This document shows, in pieces, positions 46,280 through 56,645 of a stretch of DNA of 64,000 nucleotides. Both the position numbers and the translations under genes were made by a program. The notes beneath the pieces are model-generated. The model was not told the DNA's origin. It did not search any database and worked only from the letters and a program-made list of their open reading frames with translations. Numbering within the stretch: the stretch's first letter is position 1; the number at the start of each line of letters is the position of its first letter. The DNA comes from an uncultured Clostridia bacterium. GTDB lineage: Bacteria > Bacillota > Clostridia > Oscillospirales > Ruminococcaceae. The stretch is from contig CANQNF010000001.1 in the NCBI GenBank assembly GCA_947625125.1, positions 1 through 64,000 of the forward strand. The letters run 5' to 3'.

Positions 46280-46585
46280 TTTTCGCTATGCTCCGCTTTA
46301 GCGGAGTATAGCGAAAAGGGAGTGTCCAAACCGCCCTCATTATAGTAATTCATGGTTAGATGATTAAAGGTTCGCAGCTCCTGTCGGAGCTGCGTATCAC
46401 AAGGGGACGCCCTCACTTGCAGTGGCGTCCCCTCTTGAAAAAATAGCCCACCGGGCTATTTTTTCAATTCACCCCTTGCGGAGCGCCTTCGTGTAAAAAA
46501 TTTCGCAGCCTGCGGGCTGCGACAAGGGGCTCTGCCCCTTGACCCTGCAAGCCCTTTGAAAAGGGCTTGATCCTAAACTTTTATA
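46280..46585 (-). repeat. Multi-hairpin intergenic element, copy B4 (inverted)
   Basis: Seven hairpins, e.g. TTTTCGCTATGCTCCGCtttaGCGGAGTATAGCGAAAA, AAAAAATAGCccaccGGGCTATTTTTT, CAAGGGGCtctGCCCCTTG, CAAGCCCTTTgaAAAGGGCTTG; reverse complement aligns in order with B1. Confidence 0.8.
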
Positions 46586-46685
46586 TTATGTGGTCGAAAC
46601 GGTCACTCCCTAGCGAAAATTTGCTCTTGATTATTTATAAAAACTGTGCTATAATATATTGATTATAATGGAGGAGTGTGAGATA

Positions 46686-47243
46686 TTGAGGATTTTGGGC
46701 ATCGACCCGGGGTATGCCACGGTGGGCTTCGGGATACTTGACTACGACGGCAGAGCCTTTAAGCTGATAACATTCGGCGCCGTCACCACCGACCCCGAGC
46801 GCAGCTTTTCCGAACGTCTCATGACTATCCACCACGACGTCAGCGACCTGATAAAGATTTATACGCCGGAGGCAATGTCCGTCGAAAAGCTGTTTTTCAA
46901 CACCAACCACACCACCGGCATCGACGTCGCCCAGGCCAGAGGAGTTATTCTTTTGGCGGCAGAGCAGAGCGAGGTAAAAATCTATGAATACACGCCTTTA
47001 CAGGTCAAAGGCTCGGTAGTCGGATACGGCAGGGCCGAAAAGCACCAGGTCCAGGAGATGGTGCGCTCGATACTCGGCCTCAAGGAGATCCCCAAGCCGG
47101 ACGACGCGGCCGACGCCTTAGCTCTCGCCATCACCCACGGCCACTACTCCGCTTCGGTTGCATTTTCCGAATACTCAAAATTTGCATACGAAAGCGGAGA
47201 CTACCAAAAATTCAGAAATTCTCCCAAAGGAGGAAGAAGATAG
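46686..47243 (+). CDS. ruvC: Crossover junction endodeoxyribonuclease RuvC
   Basis: LRILGIDPGYATVGFGILDYDG; KPDDAADALALAITH; likely TTG start at 46686 after GGAGGAG. Confidence 0.95.
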   Translation: MRILGIDPGYATVGFGILDYDGRAFKLITFGAVTTDPERSFSERLMTIHHDVSDLIKIYTPEAMSVEKLFFNTNHTTGIDVAQARGVILLAAEQSEVKIYEYTPLQVKGSVVGYGRAEKHQVQEMVRSILGLKEIPKPDDAADALALAITHGHYSASVAFSEYSKFAYESGDYQKFRNSPKGGRR

Positions 47244-47846
47244 ATGATATACAGCGTAACCGGAAGAGTAGCCCTCGTCACCCCCGAAATGGCGGTCATA
47301 GAATGCGCGGGCGTGGGATATGCGTGCAAGACTACGCTTTTCACCGCCGAAGAGCTTCAGGGGCTTGAGACCGCTACATTATATACATATCTTGCGGTCA
47401 GGGAGGACGCCATAGACCTCTTCGGGTTTGCCTCCGAGGAGGAGCTTGAGTCCTTTAAGCTTCTGACGTCGGTTTCGGGCGTGGGAGCAAAGTACGCCCT
47501 TTCTATTCTTTCGTCCATGACCCCCGACCAGGCGGCCCTTGCCATAGCCTCCGGAGACGCAAAAGCGTTCACCAAGGTCAAGGGCGTGGGGTCAAAGATA
47601 GCCCAGAGAATAGTTATGGAGCTGAAGGACAAGGTCTCAAAGGACTACGGTTCTATACCGTCTGCGGGTCCTGTATCCGCGGGCGCACGTCCCGGCTCGA
47701 ACGTTTCGGACGCCCTGTCGGCTCTTGTGGTCCTCGGGTATTCCCAGTCCGAGGCGGCGGCATGTCTTTCGAGAATGGACCCGTCCGCGCCAGTTGACGA
47801 GCTGATAAGGCAGGCTCTCAAGGAGCTCTCGGTCGGCAAATTTTAA
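47244..47846 (+). CDS. ruvA: Holliday junction branch migration protein RuvA
   Basis: MIYSVTGRVALVTPEMAVIECAGVGY; LTSVSGVGAKYALSILS HhH. Confidence 0.95.
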   Translation: MIYSVTGRVALVTPEMAVIECAGVGYACKTTLFTAEELQGLETATLYTYLAVREDAIDLFGFASEEELESFKLLTSVSGVGAKYALSILSSMTPDQAALAIASGDAKAFTKVKGVGSKIAQRIVMELKDKVSKDYGSIPSAGPVSAGARPGSNVSDALSALVVLGYSQSEAAACLSRMDPSAPVDELIRQALKELSVGKF

Positions 47847-47861
47847 GGTTGGAGGAAAGCC

Positions 47862-48920
47862 ATGATAGAGACCGGCGAATTTGATTTTGAAAACAGGGTA
47901 GTCGCTCCCCAGGTCATCAAGGAGGACGACAACGATTTCGACTACTCTCTGCGCCCCAAGACCCTTGCCGAGTACATCGGCCAGGACAAGGTCAAGGAGA
48001 ACATGTCGATATACATAGAGGCCGCAAAAAAGCGCGGAGAGCCCCTCGACCACGTCCTGCTCTACGGCCCTCCGGGTCTCGGAAAGACCACTCTTTCAAA
48101 CATCATCGCCCATGAAATGGGAGTGAACATAAGAGTGACGTCGGGGCCCGCCATCGAAAAGACCGGCGATCTGGCCGCGCTTCTGACGAGCCTGCAGGCG
48201 GGGGACATCCTCTTTATAGACGAGATACACCGCTTGAGCCGTGCGGTCGAGGAGATTTTATATCCCGCTCTTGAAGATTTTGCGATCGATTTTATGATAG
48301 GTAACGGCCCTGCGGCACGTTCGATAAGGCTCGACCTGCAGCGCTTTACCCTTGTCGGCGCTACCACCCGTTCTGGACAGCTCTCCGCGCCTTTGCGCGA
48401 CCGCTTCGGCATCATCCAGCGTTTGGAGCTTTACTCTCCCGACGACCTTGCGGTGATAATAACCCGTTCGGCTACGATTTTGGGAGTAGCCATCGACCCC
48501 GACGCCGCACAGGAAATGGCCAAGCGAAGCAGGGGCACCCCGAGGATAGCGAACAGATTCCTAAAACGCGTGCGCGATTACGCCGACGTCATGGGCAACG
48601 GCCGCATCACCAAAGAGATAGCCAAGATAGCCCTCGACAGGATGGAGGTCGACGGCCTCGGTCTCGACTCCCTTGACAAGAGGCTTTTGGGCATGATAAT
48701 AAAGGGCTACGGCGGAGGCCCCGTCGGGCTCGAGACCTTAGCCTCGGCTATCGGCGAGGAAGCCGTGACTCTTGAGGATGTCTGCGAGCCGTATCTTATG
48801 CAGCTCGGCTTTTTGGCGAGGACCCCAAGAGGCAGGGTAGCTACCGAGCTTGCCTACGAGCATCTCGGCCTGAAAAAGCCGGGAAGCGCGGCTAACGACA
48901 AACAGACAACTCTTTTCTGA
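47862..48920 (+). CDS. ruvB: Holliday junction branch migration helicase RuvB
   Basis: [41 protein letters not shown]. Confidence 0.97.
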   Translation: MIETGEFDFENRVVAPQVIKEDDNDFDYSLRPKTLAEYIGQDKVKENMSIYIEAAKKRGEPLDHVLLYGPPGLGKTTLSNIIAHEMGVNIRVTSGPAIEKTGDLAALLTSLQAGDILFIDEIHRLSRAVEEILYPALEDFAIDFMIGNGPAARSIRLDLQRFTLVGATTRSGQLSAPLRDRFGIIQRLELYSPDDLAVIITRSATILGVAIDPDAAQEMAKRSRGTPRIANRFLKRVRDYADVMGNGRITKEIAKIALDRMEVDGLGLDSLDKRLLGMIIKGYGGGPVGLETLASAIGEEAVTLEDVCEPYLMQLGFLARTPRGRVATELAYEHLGLKKPGSAANDKQTTLF

Positions 48921-48940
48921 TCGGAAAGGAAGCGAAGAAC

Positions 48941-50323
48941 ATGACCAGGCTTTTTAACGAGGAGGGCGCTTCCGGGCGCGCCGTTACCGAGCTCAGCTGC
49001 GAGATGATGATAAAAACAGGGCGAGCGCTTGCCCTTACGCTTTTGGAAAAGACCGGCAGGAAGCCGAAAATTCTCATCGGCCGCGACACGAGATTATCAA
49101 GCGAGATACTCTGCGCCGCTCTTACGGCGGGCTGCTGTTCGGCAGGCGCGGACTGCGTGGTCTTAGGGGTCATCCCTACTCCGGCCGTGAGCTATCTTAC
49201 CGGCAGGTATTCCGCCGAAGCGGGCGTTATGATAACCGCCGAGCACAACCCCTTTGAATATAACGGTATCAAGCTCTTCGGAGCGGGCGGGGATTTCCTC
49301 GACAGGGGACTGCTCGAAAAAACCGAGAAGCTCGCCCTGTCCCAGAACGCCGAGACGAGGTGCCGGGGCGGCGAGGACATCGGCAAGATAATCTATGAGG
49401 ACAAGGCCGAGTGGGACTATGTCAGAGGGCTTTTAAAGCGAATAGACGCGGACCTCAGAAACATCCGGGTCGTTATAGACTGCGCAAACGGCGCCGGCTA
49501 TCTTTGCGCCGAGAAATTCTTCAGGGGCATAGGCGCGACCGTGAGCCTTATAAACAATTCTCCCGACGGCAAAAACATAAACTCCGGCTGCGGAGCGTTC
49601 GACCCCGACTGCCTGTCAAAGGCCGTCCTTTCACAGCGCGCCCACGCCGGCATAGCCCTTGACGGCGACGGCGGCAGGTGCGTGATGGCGGACGAAAAGG
49701 GAAACATATTAAAGGGCGATTCGATCACGGCGATAATCGCGACCTGTCTAAAGGCCGAGGGAAAGCTCCCCTCGAACGGCTGCGTCATCTCCCCGACGAT
49801 GAACCTTGCGTTTTCCAACTGGGCAAAATCAAAGGGCATTTTGATATCCTCCGCCCCCGACGTCGGAATTCGGCTGATGACGGAGAGGATGAAAGAATTC
49901 GGCTACGTTCTCAGCGGCTCGGAATCGGGCCACGTCGTAGTCGGCCGCAAAGCCGCCGACGGCATGCTCGCGGGAGCGTTGGTCCTACAGGCCATGGCCG
50001 TCACCGGCAAGAAGCTCTCCGAGCTTGCGGCGGGATATGAGCCCTATGAAACGATAAGCATAAACATAAGACTTCGGCCCGAGTATTGCGGTCGTTGGAT
50101 GGACGTTCCGGCCCTCAGGGAACTCATAGATTACACCCAGAGCAAGCTTGAGGGCAGCGGCAGGATCTTGGTCAGGGAGTCGTCAGCCTCTCCGATACTT
50201 CGGATACTTGCCGAGGGACGCGACAGAGACGTTGTATGGCAGTATGCCACCGCAATAAAAAAGACCGCCGTCGATTACGTCGGCGAGGAGGATACGGAGG
50301 AGACCGGCGATGAGAACAGCTGA
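48941..50323 (+). CDS. Divergent phosphohexomutase (GlmM-like) with degenerate active-site motifs
   Basis: Overall phosphohexomutase architecture (IGRDTRLSS, AEHNPFEYNGIKLF, DGDGGR, SGSESGH, RESSASP) but key residues replaced. Confidence 0.8.
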   Translation: MTRLFNEEGASGRAVTELSCEMMIKTGRALALTLLEKTGRKPKILIGRDTRLSSEILCAALTAGCCSAGADCVVLGVIPTPAVSYLTGRYSAEAGVMITAEHNPFEYNGIKLFGAGGDFLDRGLLEKTEKLALSQNAETRCRGGEDIGKIIYEDKAEWDYVRGLLKRIDADLRNIRVVIDCANGAGYLCAEKFFRGIGATVSLINNSPDGKNINSGCGAFDPDCLSKAVLSQRAHAGIALDGDGGRCVMADEKGNILKGDSITAIIATCLKAEGKLPSNGCVISPTMNLAFSNWAKSKGILISSAPDVGIRLMTERMKEFGYVLSGSESGHVVVGRKAADGMLAGALVLQAMAVTGKKLSELAAGYEPYETISINIRLRPEYCGRWMDVPALRELIDYTQSKLEGSGRILVRESSASPILRILAEGRDRDVVWQYATAIKKTAVDYVGEEDTEETGDENS

Positions 50324-51212
50324 GTCCTGGAGCGACTACCGGCTTATAGACGCCTCCGACGGCATGAGGCTTGAGCGCTGGGGAAACATCACCTTGAGCA
50401 GGCCCGACCCGCAGGTTATTTGGAAGACCGAGCGCAAAAACCCGCTTTGGAGAAGCTGCGACGCCGTTTACCACCGTTCCGAGCACGGCGGAGGAAGCTG
50501 GGAATTCAGAAAAAAGCTCCCCGAGAGCTGGAAAATAAAATACGGAGACCTCACCTTTATAATACGTCCCACGGGCTTTAAGCACACCGGGCTATTCCCG
50601 GAGCAGGCCGTGAACTGGGACTTTGCCGAGAGGCTGATAAAATCCGCCGGCAGGCCGATAAGCGTTTTGAATCTTTTTGCATATACCGGCGCCGCCACTC
50701 TTGCCTGCCTTGAAGCGGGGGCTTCTGTATGCCACGTCGACGCGTCAAAGGGAATGGTCCAGTGGGCCAAGGAAAACGCCGCGGCCTCCGGGCTTTCGGA
50801 CAGGCCGGTGAGATGGATAGTCGACGACTGCCTGAAATTTGCCGAGAGAGAAATCAGGCGCGGCCGCAAGTACGACGCGATAATAATGGACCCGCCGTCC
50901 TACGGCAGAGGCCCACAGGGCGAGGTCTGGAAGCTTGAGGATTCGGTGTTTGATCTTGTAAAGACATGCTCGGAGCTTTTGAGCGACAAGCCGCTGTTTT
51001 TCCTTTTAAACAGCTATACCGCGGGGCTTTCCCCGTCGGTCATGGCCTATCTTTTGGGAGCGCTTTTAAAGCCGAAATTCGGCGGGAGCGTATCTGCGGA
51101 CGAGATAGGACTTCGGGTCGATGAGATAGGAATGAGCCTGCCTGCGGGATCTACCGCGATTTGGCAGGGAGATGTGCACTATGACCCGAGCGAAGTAAGT
51201 ATCAGGGGATGA
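50310..51212 (+). CDS. Class I SAM-dependent (rRNA-type) methyltransferase
   Basis: [58 protein letters not shown]. Confidence 0.88.
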   Translation: MRTAESWSDYRLIDASDGMRLERWGNITLSRPDPQVIWKTERKNPLWRSCDAVYHRSEHGGGSWEFRKKLPESWKIKYGDLTFIIRPTGFKHTGLFPEQAVNWDFAERLIKSAGRPISVLNLFAYTGAATLACLEAGASVCHVDASKGMVQWAKENAAASGLSDRPVRWIVDDCLKFAEREIRRGRKYDAIIMDPPSYGRGPQGEVWKLEDSVFDLVKTCSELLSDKPLFFLLNSYTAGLSPSVMAYLLGALLKPKFGGSVSADEIGLRVDEIGMSLPAGSTAIWQGDVHYDPSEVSIRG

Positions 51213-52069
51213 ACATGGAAAAATTCATTGAGATAAAAGACGTTACGTTCAGCTATATAAACGACTTCGACGAGCCTCCCACGAAAAACACCGTCTTAAA
51301 AGGTGTAAGCCTTGACATAAGCCGGGGAGAATTCGTCGCGGTCTTAGGCCACAACGGTTCGGGAAAATCCACCCTTGCGAAGCTTCTGAACGCGATAAAC
51401 CTCCCCGAAACGGGGGACGTATTCGTCGACGGCATGAACACCCGCGACGAGGAAAAGCTTTACGACATAAGAAAAACCGTCGGCATGGTTTTCCAAAACC
51501 CCGACAACCAGATAGTCGCAACGGTCGTCGAGGAGGACGTGGCGTTCGCGCTTGAAAATATCGGCGTGGAGCCCTCCGAGATACGCAGGCGAGTGGACGA
51601 GGCGCTTAAGGAAGTAGGGATGTATTCCTACCGCGAGCACGCCCCCCACAAGCTTTCCGGCGGCCAGAAGCAGCGCGTTGCGATAGCGGGGGTATTGGCC
51701 ATGCAGCCCGAGTGCATAGTCATGGACGAACCGACCGCCATGCTCGACCCGATAGGCCGGCGGGAGATAATGGAAACGATAAAAGAGCTCAACGCCCAGG
51801 GGGTCACGATAGTTCTTATCACCCACTATATGGACGAGGCTGCGCAGGCCGGCCGAGTAGTCGTCATGGACGACGGCAAGGTCATCATGGACGACGAGCC
51901 CAAAAAGGTCTTTTCGCAGGCCGAAAAGCTTCGCTCGGTGGGCCTCGACGTCCCCGGGGTCACGGAGCTGACGCATCTTCTCATAAAAGAGGGGATAGCG
52001 CTTCCCCCCGACATTATTTCGGAGGACGAGTGCGTAGAGCGCTTATATGAAATTCTTAAAAAGGACTGA
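51209..52069 (+). CDS. ecfA1: Energy-coupling factor transporter ATPase A1
   Basis: [45 protein letters not shown]; followed by ecfA2-ecfT. Start may be ATG 51215. Confidence 0.93.
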   Translation: MNMEKFIEIKDVTFSYINDFDEPPTKNTVLKGVSLDISRGEFVAVLGHNGSGKSTLAKLLNAINLPETGDVFVDGMNTRDEEKLYDIRKTVGMVFQNPDNQIVATVVEEDVAFALENIGVEPSEIRRRVDEALKEVGMYSYREHAPHKLSGGQKQRVAIAGVLAMQPECIVMDEPTAMLDPIGRREIMETIKELNAQGVTIVLITHYMDEAAQAGRVVVMDDGKVIMDDEPKKVFSQAEKLRSVGLDVPGVTELTHLLIKEGIALPPDIISEDECVERLYEILKKD

Positions 52070-52075
52070 TGGCAT

Positions 52076-52948
52076 TTGGGAATAATCAGGACAGAGAATT
52101 TAAGCTACGTCTACGGCGAGGGCACGCCTTTTCGCAAGGTCGCGGTAGACTCTGTCGATATTGACATAGACGAGGGCGAGATAGTCGGCATAATCGGCCA
52201 CACCGGCTCCGGAAAATCCACCCTGATACAGCATTTCAACGGCCTTTTGAAGCCCACCTCGGGAAAGGTCTTTATAGACGGCGAGGAGCTTTTTGCCGAT
52301 AAGTCGCGGCTTAAAGAGATACGCTTTAAGGTGGGGCTGGTATTCCAGTACCCCGAGTATCAGCTCTTTGAGGAAACGGTCTATAAGGACATCGCCTACG
52401 GCCCCAAGAATATGGGTCTTTCGGACGACGACACAGACCGCAGGATAAAGGAGACCGCAAGGCTTGTCGGCCTCGGTCCCGAGCTTTTGCAGAAATCCCC
52501 GTTTGAGCTGTCCGGAGGCCAGAAAAGGCGAGTGGCCATAGCCGGAGTCATGGCAATGGAGCCGAAAGTGCTTATACTTGACGAACCCACGGCGGGCCTT
52601 GACCCCAAGGGCAGGGACATGATACTTCGGATGATAAAGGAGTACCACGCAGAAAAAGGCGTGACGGTTCTTTTGGTGTCCCATTCGATGGAGGACGTTG
52701 CCAAGACCGTCTCAAAGATACTTGTCATGAACGACGCCAAGGTTTTTATGTACGGCGACCGTTCTCAGGTCTTTGCCAGGGCAGAGGAGCTCACGTCGAT
52801 GGGCCTTACGGTCCCGCAGGTCACGAGGGTCTTCGACCGCTTAAGAGCGATGGGAGTGGAGTTTTCGGACGAGGTGTTCAGCGTTGACTATGCCAAGGAC
52901 CTTGTCATGAGGCTTCTTAAAGAAAAAGGAGACGTTAAGGTTGATTAA
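52076..52948 (+). CDS. ecfA2: Energy-coupling factor transporter ATPase A2
   Basis: GHTGSGKSTLIQHFNGLL, LSGGQKRRVAIAGVMAM; TTG start. Confidence 0.92.
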   Translation: MGIIRTENLSYVYGEGTPFRKVAVDSVDIDIDEGEIVGIIGHTGSGKSTLIQHFNGLLKPTSGKVFIDGEELFADKSRLKEIRFKVGLVFQYPEYQLFEETVYKDIAYGPKNMGLSDDDTDRRIKETARLVGLGPELLQKSPFELSGGQKRRVAIAGVMAMEPKVLILDEPTAGLDPKGRDMILRMIKEYHAEKGVTVLLVSHSMEDVAKTVSKILVMNDAKVFMYGDRSQVFARAEELTSMGLTVPQVTRVFDRLRAMGVEFSDEVFSVDYAKDLVMRLLKEKGDVKVD

Positions 52949-53750
52949 AGATATAACGATAGGCCAGTATTTCCCGGGCAAGTCGGTCGTCCACCGCCTC
53001 GACCCGCGGGTAAAGCTGGGACTCACGGTTTTATATATAGTCATGCTCTTTGTCGCTTCGGGCTTTTTGGGCCTCGGAGTGGGTGTGATATATCTTCTTT
53101 TGGCATTTTTGCTTTCCGGCATCCCTCTTAAGATGATGCTCAAGTCGGTAAAGCCGATAGTCCCGATAATAATTTTCACCGGCATATTAAACCTCTTTTT
53201 CATATCCTCCGGCGAGATTTTATTTGAATGGCATTTTATAAAGATAACCACCGGCGGACTTCGGACCATGATATTCATGGCTTCAAGGATAATTCTTCTC
53301 ATTTGCGGCACGGCTCTTCTGACATACACCACCTCTCCTATAACCCTGACCGACGCCATAGAGAGGATACTTTCACCCCTGAAAATAATTCATTTCCCGG
53401 CCCACGAGATAGCCATGATGATGACGATAGCGCTTCGGTTCATCCCCACGCTCATCGAGGAGACCGACAAGATCATGTCCGCCCAGAAAGCGAGGGGCGC
53501 CGACCTCGATACCGGAAACGTCTTTCAGCGTGCAAAGGCTCTTGTACCGATACTGATACCGCTTTTCGTGTCGGCGTTTCGGCGTGCCGAGGAGCTTGCC
53601 CTTGCGATGGAGTGCCGCTGCTACCACGGCGGCGACGGCAGGACCCGCTTAAAGCAGCTCAAAACCGCACCGAGAGACTATATCGCCTTAGCCGTGACGC
53701 TTCTGTTTTTGGCGGCGGTCATAGTCTTGAACATCTTTGTTAAAATATGA
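52941..53750 (+). CDS. ecfT: Energy-coupling factor transporter transmembrane protein EcfT
   Basis: GQYFPGKSVVHRLDPRVKL, QKARGADLDTGN, ALAMECRCYHGG. Confidence 0.94.
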   Translation: MIKDITIGQYFPGKSVVHRLDPRVKLGLTVLYIVMLFVASGFLGLGVGVIYLLLAFLLSGIPLKMMLKSVKPIVPIIIFTGILNLFFISSGEILFEWHFIKITTGGLRTMIFMASRIILLICGTALLTYTTSPITLTDAIERILSPLKIIHFPAHEIAMMMTIALRFIPTLIEETDKIMSAQKARGADLDTGNVFQRAKALVPILIPLFVSAFRRAEELALAMECRCYHGGDGRTRLKQLKTAPRDYIALAVTLLFLAAVIVLNIFVKI

Positions 53751-54481
53751 AAAATTACAAGATAACCTGCGCCTTTTCGGGCACTAAATACCACGGCTTC
53801 CAGCGCCAGGATAACCTCCCGACGGTCCAGGGCGAGCTTGAAAAAGCCATATACCGCCTCTTGGGCGAGAGGGTAGCGATAAACGGCTGCTCAAGGACCG
53901 ACGCCGGCGTGCATGCAAAAGAATTCGTATTTAACGTCAACCTTTCCACGCCTATAGACTGCCGGGGCATAAAATACGGCATGAACGGCCTTTTGCCCCC
54001 AGATATAGCCATACTCTCCGCCGAGGAAGCCCCCGACGATTTTCACGCCCGCTACTGCTGCAAGGGCAAGGAGTATGTGTATCTTATTCACAATTCCGAG
54101 ACGAAATCCCCGTTTTATGCCGACAGGATGTACCGTTCATGGTACCCTATCGACGAAAAAAAGCTCGACAGGGCCTGCCGGGATTTTATCGGCGAGCACG
54201 ACTTCAGGGCATTTTGCGCGGCCGCATGCGACAAAGAGATAACCGTGCGCAGGATCTTTGATTTTAATGTCATTCGGGACGGCGACGTCGTAAAATTCAC
54301 GGTCTCGGGCGACGGGTTTTTATACAACATGGTGAGGATAATGGTCGGCACGCTTCTGTTTATTAACGACGGAAAGATAGCCGAGGACGCCCTGCCGAAA
54401 ATTTTATCCTCCGGCGACAGGACTCTCGCCGGAAAAACGGTCCCACCCCAGGGGCTCTATCTCAGCAGAGTATTTTACTGA
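53747..54481 (+). CDS. truA: tRNA pseudouridine synthase A
   Basis: SGTKYHGFQRQDNLPTVQGELEKAI; CSRTDAGVHAKEFVFN catalytic Asp motif. Confidence 0.96.
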   Translation: MKNYKITCAFSGTKYHGFQRQDNLPTVQGELEKAIYRLLGERVAINGCSRTDAGVHAKEFVFNVNLSTPIDCRGIKYGMNGLLPPDIAILSAEEAPDDFHARYCCKGKEYVYLIHNSETKSPFYADRMYRSWYPIDEKKLDRACRDFIGEHDFRAFCAAACDKEITVRRIFDFNVIRDGDVVKFTVSGDGFLYNMVRIMVGTLLFINDGKIAEDALPKILSSGDRTLAGKTVPPQGLYLSRVFY

Positions 54482-54495
54482 AAGAAGGTCTGCAA

Positions 54496-55671
54496 ATGCC
54501 CTCCGTAAAGTCCTTTGAGACGGATATGAGACGCGCCCGCCGCAAAAAGCGGGCAAAGAGAAATATAAAGAATTTCATGTTCATTTTAGCGGTCGCGATG
54601 GTCTTCGGGCTGGTGTATCTCAGCCGCGACGCGTGGATAGATTTCTTCGACGGCATACTTGACAGACACCAGACCGCGGTCCAGAACGACGGAATGCTTG
54701 CGGGAGGGAATTACCCCATCGACATCTCGAAAAAGACCCACACCAAAATCGGCGCCATTTCAAAGGACTGGACTCTCTTTGCCGACACGACGTTTTATGT
54801 ATACGATTCGTCGGGAGACGTCGTCTATTCCGCGCAGACCCCCTACTCCAATCCCATCGTCGACGAAGCGGGCAAGAGAGCTCTTGTCTACGACCAGGGA
54901 GGCTATAACTTCACGGTCTGCGGCCCGAGGGATGAAATATACTCAAAAAGACTTACAAACCAAATCCTTTTGGGAGCGGTCGGCCCCGACGGCAGCGTAG
55001 CTATCGTCACCGCCGATGAAAAATACGTTTCATATCTCACGATTTACGACAAGAGCGGCTCGGAAATTTACCACTGGGCCGACGGCACGATGATAACCGC
55101 CGTGAGCGTCGCCGAAAACGGAAAGGGCTGCTTAGTGTCCTGTTCATACGCAAGGTCCGGCAGCTTCAAGTCGGTCGTCACTCAGCTAAGTTTTAATTCT
55201 ACGGAGGTCGCTATGCAGACCGCGCCCCTTGAGACCTTGGGATTTTCGGTAGAATACTGCGACGGCGGGTCCTGGCTTTTGGGCAGGGATAAACTGTACC
55301 GCTTAAACGCCGACGGCGGGATAGAGTCGAGCCTTGAATTCGAGTATGAACTCTCGGACTTCGACCTCGGGGAGAGCATGGCCGCTTTGGTATTTGAAAC
55401 CGCAGACGGCAGCGGCGGCACCGTGACCATAGTCTCGGCACAGGACTCCGAAAGCGCGAGCGTACCCTTGCAGGACTCCGTGAACGAGTGCTATGTGAGC
55501 GATAAAGCGGTTTATGTGCTGACCGAAAAGAGCGTGAACGCCTATAACGCACAGGCGGGTCTTTTGGCCACTGCGCCTCTTTCGACCGCCTACAGGTCGT
55601 TTGCGCACGTCGGAAACGAGATATTCCTTTTGGGGTATCGGTCGGTGGAAAAAATCGAATTTACGTTCTGA
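54496..55671 (+). CDS. Membrane-anchored beta-propeller-like protein (DUF5711-like)
   Basis: Basic N-terminus plus single TM, then repeated beta-strand-like segments; between truA and cvpA-like gene. Confidence 0.6.
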   Translation: MPSVKSFETDMRRARRKKRAKRNIKNFMFILAVAMVFGLVYLSRDAWIDFFDGILDRHQTAVQNDGMLAGGNYPIDISKKTHTKIGAISKDWTLFADTTFYVYDSSGDVVYSAQTPYSNPIVDEAGKRALVYDQGGYNFTVCGPRDEIYSKRLTNQILLGAVGPDGSVAIVTADEKYVSYLTIYDKSGSEIYHWADGTMITAVSVAENGKGCLVSCSYARSGSFKSVVTQLSFNSTEVAMQTAPLETLGFSVEYCDGGSWLLGRDKLYRLNADGGIESSLEFEYELSDFDLGESMAALVFETADGSGGTVTIVSAQDSESASVPLQDSVNECYVSDKAVYVLTEKSVNAYNAQAGLLATAPLSTAYRSFAHVGNEIFLLGYRSVEKIEFTF

Positions 55672-55698
55672 TAAGATTCTTCAAGGAAGTGGATATTT

Positions 55699-56598
55699 AT
55701 GGCAACCGAACTCTACTGGTTTTACGACGTCCTCGCCCTCGGGACGATACTCATAGCGGTCTACTGCGGAGGAAAAAGGGGGTTCATGAGAAGCGTTGTT
55801 TTGATAGCGCTCATCGTCGCTTCGCTCATTGCGAGCTGGTTTATCTCCAACATCGGCGCTCCGGTCATATACGACAGTATTCTTCATAAGAAGATAATCG
55901 CGTCTTTGGACGACGCCTCGGGAAAGACCGACCCTCTCGATGTTGTCGCCGAGACGGTCGCGGGCGGAGGTTACGGCGTTGAGATGACCGACCCCGAAAT
56001 CGAGGGGGTCATCGGTCTCGGCGGCGATTTCTTCGCAAACATAGCTTCCGAGATAAAAAATAACGGCTCGGGCGACGACGAGGAGGACATCCGAAGCGGC
56101 GTAGAAGCAAGCGTTACGGACAGCATGCTCACTGCTCTCTTGGGAGACGTAGTCTCTCCCGCCACCTTAAAGGAGGTCCTCGCTCAGGTCGAGGGCGCCG
56201 AAAACAGCATCCGCGAGACGGTGGACGTATTTTTGCACGGAAACCGTGCCGAGACCGCGACCGCCGTTGAAGAAAGGCTTGTAGCGCCCGCGGTCAAAAT
56301 GATCTTAAGGGGCATAATCTGGGTGGTTTCGATGTTCATTCTCACCATCCTTTCAAGATTCGTGGCAGGGCTCTTTGAAAACGTCAACGAGATACCGATA
56401 ATAGGGCCCGTGAACGTCTTTGCGGGGAGCGCCCTCGGATTTTTGGAGGGAGCCGTGATACTCTATCTTATATCCCAGGTCGTCAGGTTCATAATATATC
56501 TCACCGGGGATACGCTGATGTTTTTGAACACGTCCGCAGTCTCGGAGACATATCTGTTCCGTTACTTTTACAATTTCGACATAACGTCGCTGTTCTGA
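55699..56598 (+). CDS. CvpA-family membrane protein
   Basis: Multiple TM helices with YDVLALGTILIAVYCGGKRGFMRSV N-terminal pattern typical of CvpA. Confidence 0.75.
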   Translation: MATELYWFYDVLALGTILIAVYCGGKRGFMRSVVLIALIVASLIASWFISNIGAPVIYDSILHKKIIASLDDASGKTDPLDVVAETVAGGGYGVEMTDPEIEGVIGLGGDFFANIASEIKNNGSGDDEEDIRSGVEASVTDSMLTALLGDVVSPATLKEVLAQVEGAENSIRETVDVFLHGNRAETATAVEERLVAPAVKMILRGIIWVVSMFILTILSRFVAGLFENVNEIPIIGPVNVFAGSALGFLEGAVILYLISQVVRFIIYLTGDTLMFLNTSAVSETYLFRYFYNFDITSLF

Positions 56599-56645
56599 AA
56601 ATTTCCGACATTTAAGATATAATATTTTATCAGGGAGGCTTAATT

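Noticed and set aside
1708-46585. Possibility that the B repeats are a CRISPR array
   Set aside because: Copies are dispersed over 45 kb in both orientations with different hairpins; no regular short repeat-spacer units and no cas genes.
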